Assembly (NCBI RefSeq): GCF_003254395.2
Contig: NC_037650.1
Coordinates: forward strand, 2,852,001-2,916,000
Length of the DNA stretch: 64,000 bases
Direction of reading: 5' to 3'
Source of the DNA: Apis mellifera
Lineage: Eukaryota; Arthropoda; Insecta; Hymenoptera; Apidae
A model generated the notes under the pieces. The model was not told where the DNA came from. It was given only the letters and a program-made list of their open reading frames with translations, and made no database searches. Of this stretch, positions 62,921 to 64,000 are shown in pieces. Numbering within the stretch: position 1 is the first letter of the stretch; every line of letters starts with the position of its first letter. Both the position numbers and the translations under genes were made by a program.

Positions 62921-64000
62921 CGTGCTTGTGCTAATTCTTTGCACGCATTTTCTGTATTCGTTCTATTGAGAATAATCTCAATAGAATTGTTTAATTATTT
63001 GACAGGAATTTTCGAAACTTTTAGTCAATATTTTAGATAGAAAACTCGGCATTATCGATTATTACTCTCGCTCGGAATAATCGTCGTGCTTGTGCTAATT
63101 GTTTGCACGCATTTTCTGTATTCGTTTTATTGAGAATAATCTCAATAGAATTGTTTAATTATTTGACAGGAATTTTCGAAACTTTTATATAGTATTTTAG
63201 ATAGAAAACTCGGCATTATCGATTATTACTCTCGCTCGGAATAATCGTCGTGCTTGTGCTAATTGTTTGCACGCATTTTCTGTATTCGTTCTATTGAGAA
63301 TAATCTCAATAGAATTGTTTAATCGTTTGACAGAAATTTTCGAAACTTTTATATAGTATTTTAGATAGAAAACTCGGCATTATCGATTATTACTCTCGCT
63401 CGGAATAATCGTCGTGCTTGTGCTAATTGTTTGCACGCATTTTCTGTATTCGTTCTATTGAGAATAATCTCAATAGAATTGTTTAATCGTTTGACAGAAA
63501 TTTTCGAAACTTTTATATAGTATTTTAGATAGAAAACTCGGCATTATCGATTATTACTCTCGCTCGGAATAATCGTCGTGCTTGTGCTAATTGTTTGCAC
63601 GCATTTTCTGTATTCGTTCTATTGAGAATAATCTCAATAGAATTGTTTAATTATTTGACAGGAATTTTCGAAACTTTTAGTCAATATTTTAGATAGAAAA
63701 CTCGGCATTATCGATTATTACTCTCGCTCGGAATAATCGTCGTGCTTGTGCTAATTGTTTGCACGCATTTTCTGTATTCGTTCTATTGAGAATAATCTCA
63801 ATAGAATTGTTTAATCGTTTGACAGAAATTTTCGAAACTTTTATATAGTATTTTAGATAGAAAACTCGGCATTATCGATTATTACTCTCGCTCGGAATAA
63901 TCGTCGTGCTTGTGCTAATTGTTTGCACGCATTTTCTGTATTCGTTCTATTGAGAATAATCTCAATAGAATTGTTTAATTATTTGACAGGAATTTTCGAA
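62921..64000. repeat. Homogeneous tandem array of 164-bp units, running off the right edge
   Basis: CGTGCTTGTGCTAATT recurs at 62921, 63085, 63249, 63413, 63577, 63741 and 63905, exactly 164 bp apart, so at least 6.6 copies are present. Units are nearly identical. Each contains a hairpin, TTCTATTGAGA-ATAA-TCTCAATAGAA, with 11-bp perfect arms (one mismatch in the second unit). Two sequence types occur: AATTATTTGACAGGAA with AGTCAATATTT, and AATCGTTTGACAGAAA with ATATAGTATTT. No open reading frame of note is carried. Confidence 0.97.

Overview
The window is nuclear insect DNA, most likely from a honeybee (Apis) or a close relative. The base composition is AT-rich with GC- and CpG-richer islands. 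Many introns are only about 60-100 bp. There is a mellifera-type mariner element, and the genes encode recognisable insect orthologues. No genome search could be run, so orthology rests on motifs and domain order read directly.

Layout from left to right. (1) 1620-1793 (-): first coding exon of a probable MARVEL-domain membrane protein whose remainder lies to the left. (2) 3303-4717 (+): syntenin, seven coding exons. (3) 6225-10561 (+): TRAPPC9/NIBP, twelve exons. (4) 10891-12747 (-): intronless PIF1 DNA helicase with a palindromic double E2F-like site upstream. (5) 16431-24964 (-): Kelch-propeller protein, seven coding exons. One of its introns is almost filled by a dead mariner copy, and another holds an array of about 18 units of roughly 79 bp. 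A CpG-rich promoter-like patch with NRF1-like and X-box-like sites lies near 28.95 kb. (6) 30500-32189 (+): a Tyr/Gly-rich, probably secreted protein of unknown family with a furin-like site. (7) 33429-35515 (+): acetyl-CoA transporter SLC33A1. (8) 36529-36989 (-): a two-exon gene for a 100-residue secreted peptide precursor that I do not recognise. (9) 39503-42129 (-): cationic amino acid transporter of the SLC7A4 type. (10) 43787-46811 (+): DEAD-box helicase DDX42. (11) 47911-60321 (-): DRAK-type Ser/Thr kinase with an 850-residue C-terminal tail and long, repeat-bearing introns. (12) 62921-64000: an array of near-identical 164-bp units running off the right edge.

Most of these are independent housekeeping or signalling genes: vesicle tethering, exosome/PDZ scaffolding, replication helicase, membrane transport, splicing helicase and kinase. 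I see no operon-like logic. The exon models were built by hand from GT/AG sites, and reading-frame phase was checked across every junction of genes 2, 3, 7, 8, 10 and 11, and of genes 5 and 9. The strongest leads for something undescribed are the small secreted precursor at 36.5-37.0 kb, the RRKRS-containing secreted protein at 30.5-32.2 kb, the PIF1 E2F palindrome, and the three unrelated tandem arrays.
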